Positions 63,800 to 64,000 of a stretch of DNA of 64,000 nt are shown here, piece after piece. The position numbers and the translations under genes were made by a program. Under the pieces are notes generated by a model, which worked only from the letters and a program-made list of their open reading frames with translations, was not told the origin of the DNA and searched no databases. The stretch comes from Aurantiacibacter sediminis (GTDB taxonomy: Bacteria > Pseudomonadota > Alphaproteobacteria > Sphingomonadales > Sphingomonadaceae): positions 124,001 to 188,000 of the forward strand of contig NZ_JAEANY010000003.1 in the NCBI RefSeq assembly GCF_016019885.1. Direction: 5' to 3'. The stretch's first letter is position 1. Every line of letters starts with the position of its first letter.

Positions 63800-64000
63800 T
63801 CAGGCTTGCATGAAATCCTTGAAGCCGGTCAATGCAAACTGCACACCCATAGCGATTACGATTAGGCCCATGTAACTTGTTACCACCTGTCTCGCGAGCC
63901 CGCCGTTCTTCGCGTTTTTGCTGAATTTCGCTGCGGCAAGCAAAACTGCCAGCAAGATGCCCATCACAATCCCGATGGCAATCAGGGTAACCAAGGAAAT
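63800..64000 (-). CDS. MarC-family membrane protein, 3' part only
   Basis: The last 66 residues of a MarC-like protein: an LLAVLLAAAKFSKN helix and an end of RQVVTSYMGLIVIAMGVQFALTG in blocks, with two membrane segments. The frame is open beyond the window edge, so the N-terminus is missing; an in-frame TTG near the edge is not the true start. The MarC/NAAT family was named after multiple antibiotic resistance but its transport role is unproven. Confidence 0.75.
   Translation of the reverse strand: MSLVTLIAIGIVMGILLAVLLAAAKFSKNAKNGGLARQVVTSYMGLIVIAMGVQFALTGFKDFMQA

Overview
The window is chromosomal DNA of an alphaproteobacterium, most likely a member of the Sphingomonadales close to the Erythrobacteraceae. 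This is inferred from GC-rich coding, a GAAC-N7-GAAC LexA-type site, a gene-transfer-agent type holin, a DUF6456 protein, and an envelope cluster in which fabZ is not followed by lpxA and no lpxD lies between skp and fabZ. Nearly all of it is core chromosome. I see no insertion sequence, prophage, CRISPR array or plasmid function. The only accessory-looking patch is a HigBA toxin-antitoxin pair and a solitary holin beside a proline tRNA.

Layout: 1-1.1 kb, dioxygenase fragment, GFA protein and rpmE. 1.2-1.3 kb, a structured repeat. 1.45-13.4 kb, the minus-strand envelope and translation cluster rpsB-tsf-[metallophosphoesterase on the other strand]-pyrH-frr-uppS-cdsA-dxr-rseP-bamA-skp-fabZ. 13.6-15.5 kb, two LexA-type boxes, a small membrane-protein ORF, then pssA and psd. 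15.6-21.2 kb, the glyoxylate shunt: a RamB/ScfR-like regulator diverging from aceA, a 51-codon ORF and malate synthase G. 21.3-22.8 kb, tRNA-Tyr, rlmB and hupB. 23-25.5 kb, lon with a heat-shock-type promoter. 25.5-29.1 kb, a TonB-C-domain protein, ybaB, dnaX and the SRP RNA, with a second copy of the structured repeat. 29.1-33.3 kb, NDUFS4-like protein, hrpB, a polyprenyl diphosphate synthase and chorismate mutase. 33.3-37 kb, an Arg/Asp-rich lipoprotein, a PhoPQ-like two-component system and a PepSY protein. 37.1-42.9 kb, ABC-F ATPase, a large disordered acidic protein, DUF6456, XRE regulator and glycosyltransferase. 42.9-45.9 kb, yajC-secD-secF. 46.1-47.3 kb, tRNA-Pro, higBA and the holin. 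47.4-49.9 kb, aroQ-accB-accC. 49.9-55.7 kb, OmpA, Lrp, a degenerate histidine kinase, polysaccharide deacetylase, LacI regulator and tRNA-Pro. 55.9-64 kb, thermonuclease, tRNA-Ile2, M28 peptidase, diguanylate cyclase, three small enzymes, DUF421, ettA, a small lipoprotein and a partial marC.

The main functional theme is envelope building: phospholipid head groups (cdsA, pssA, psd), the undecaprenyl carrier (dxr, uppS), outer-membrane protein assembly (bamA, skp, secDF-yajC) and fatty acid synthesis (fabZ, accBC). The strongest leads for something undescribed are: an apparent SOS-controlled 69-residue membrane protein at 13.7 kb; a multi-hairpin repeat whose two copies keep their stems although the stem sequences differ; a Skp chaperone with a complete EF-hand loop; a 51-residue protein translationally coupled to malate synthase; a HigB toxin gene that looks leaderless; and a histidine kinase that keeps its phospho-acceptor but has lost its ATP-binding motifs.
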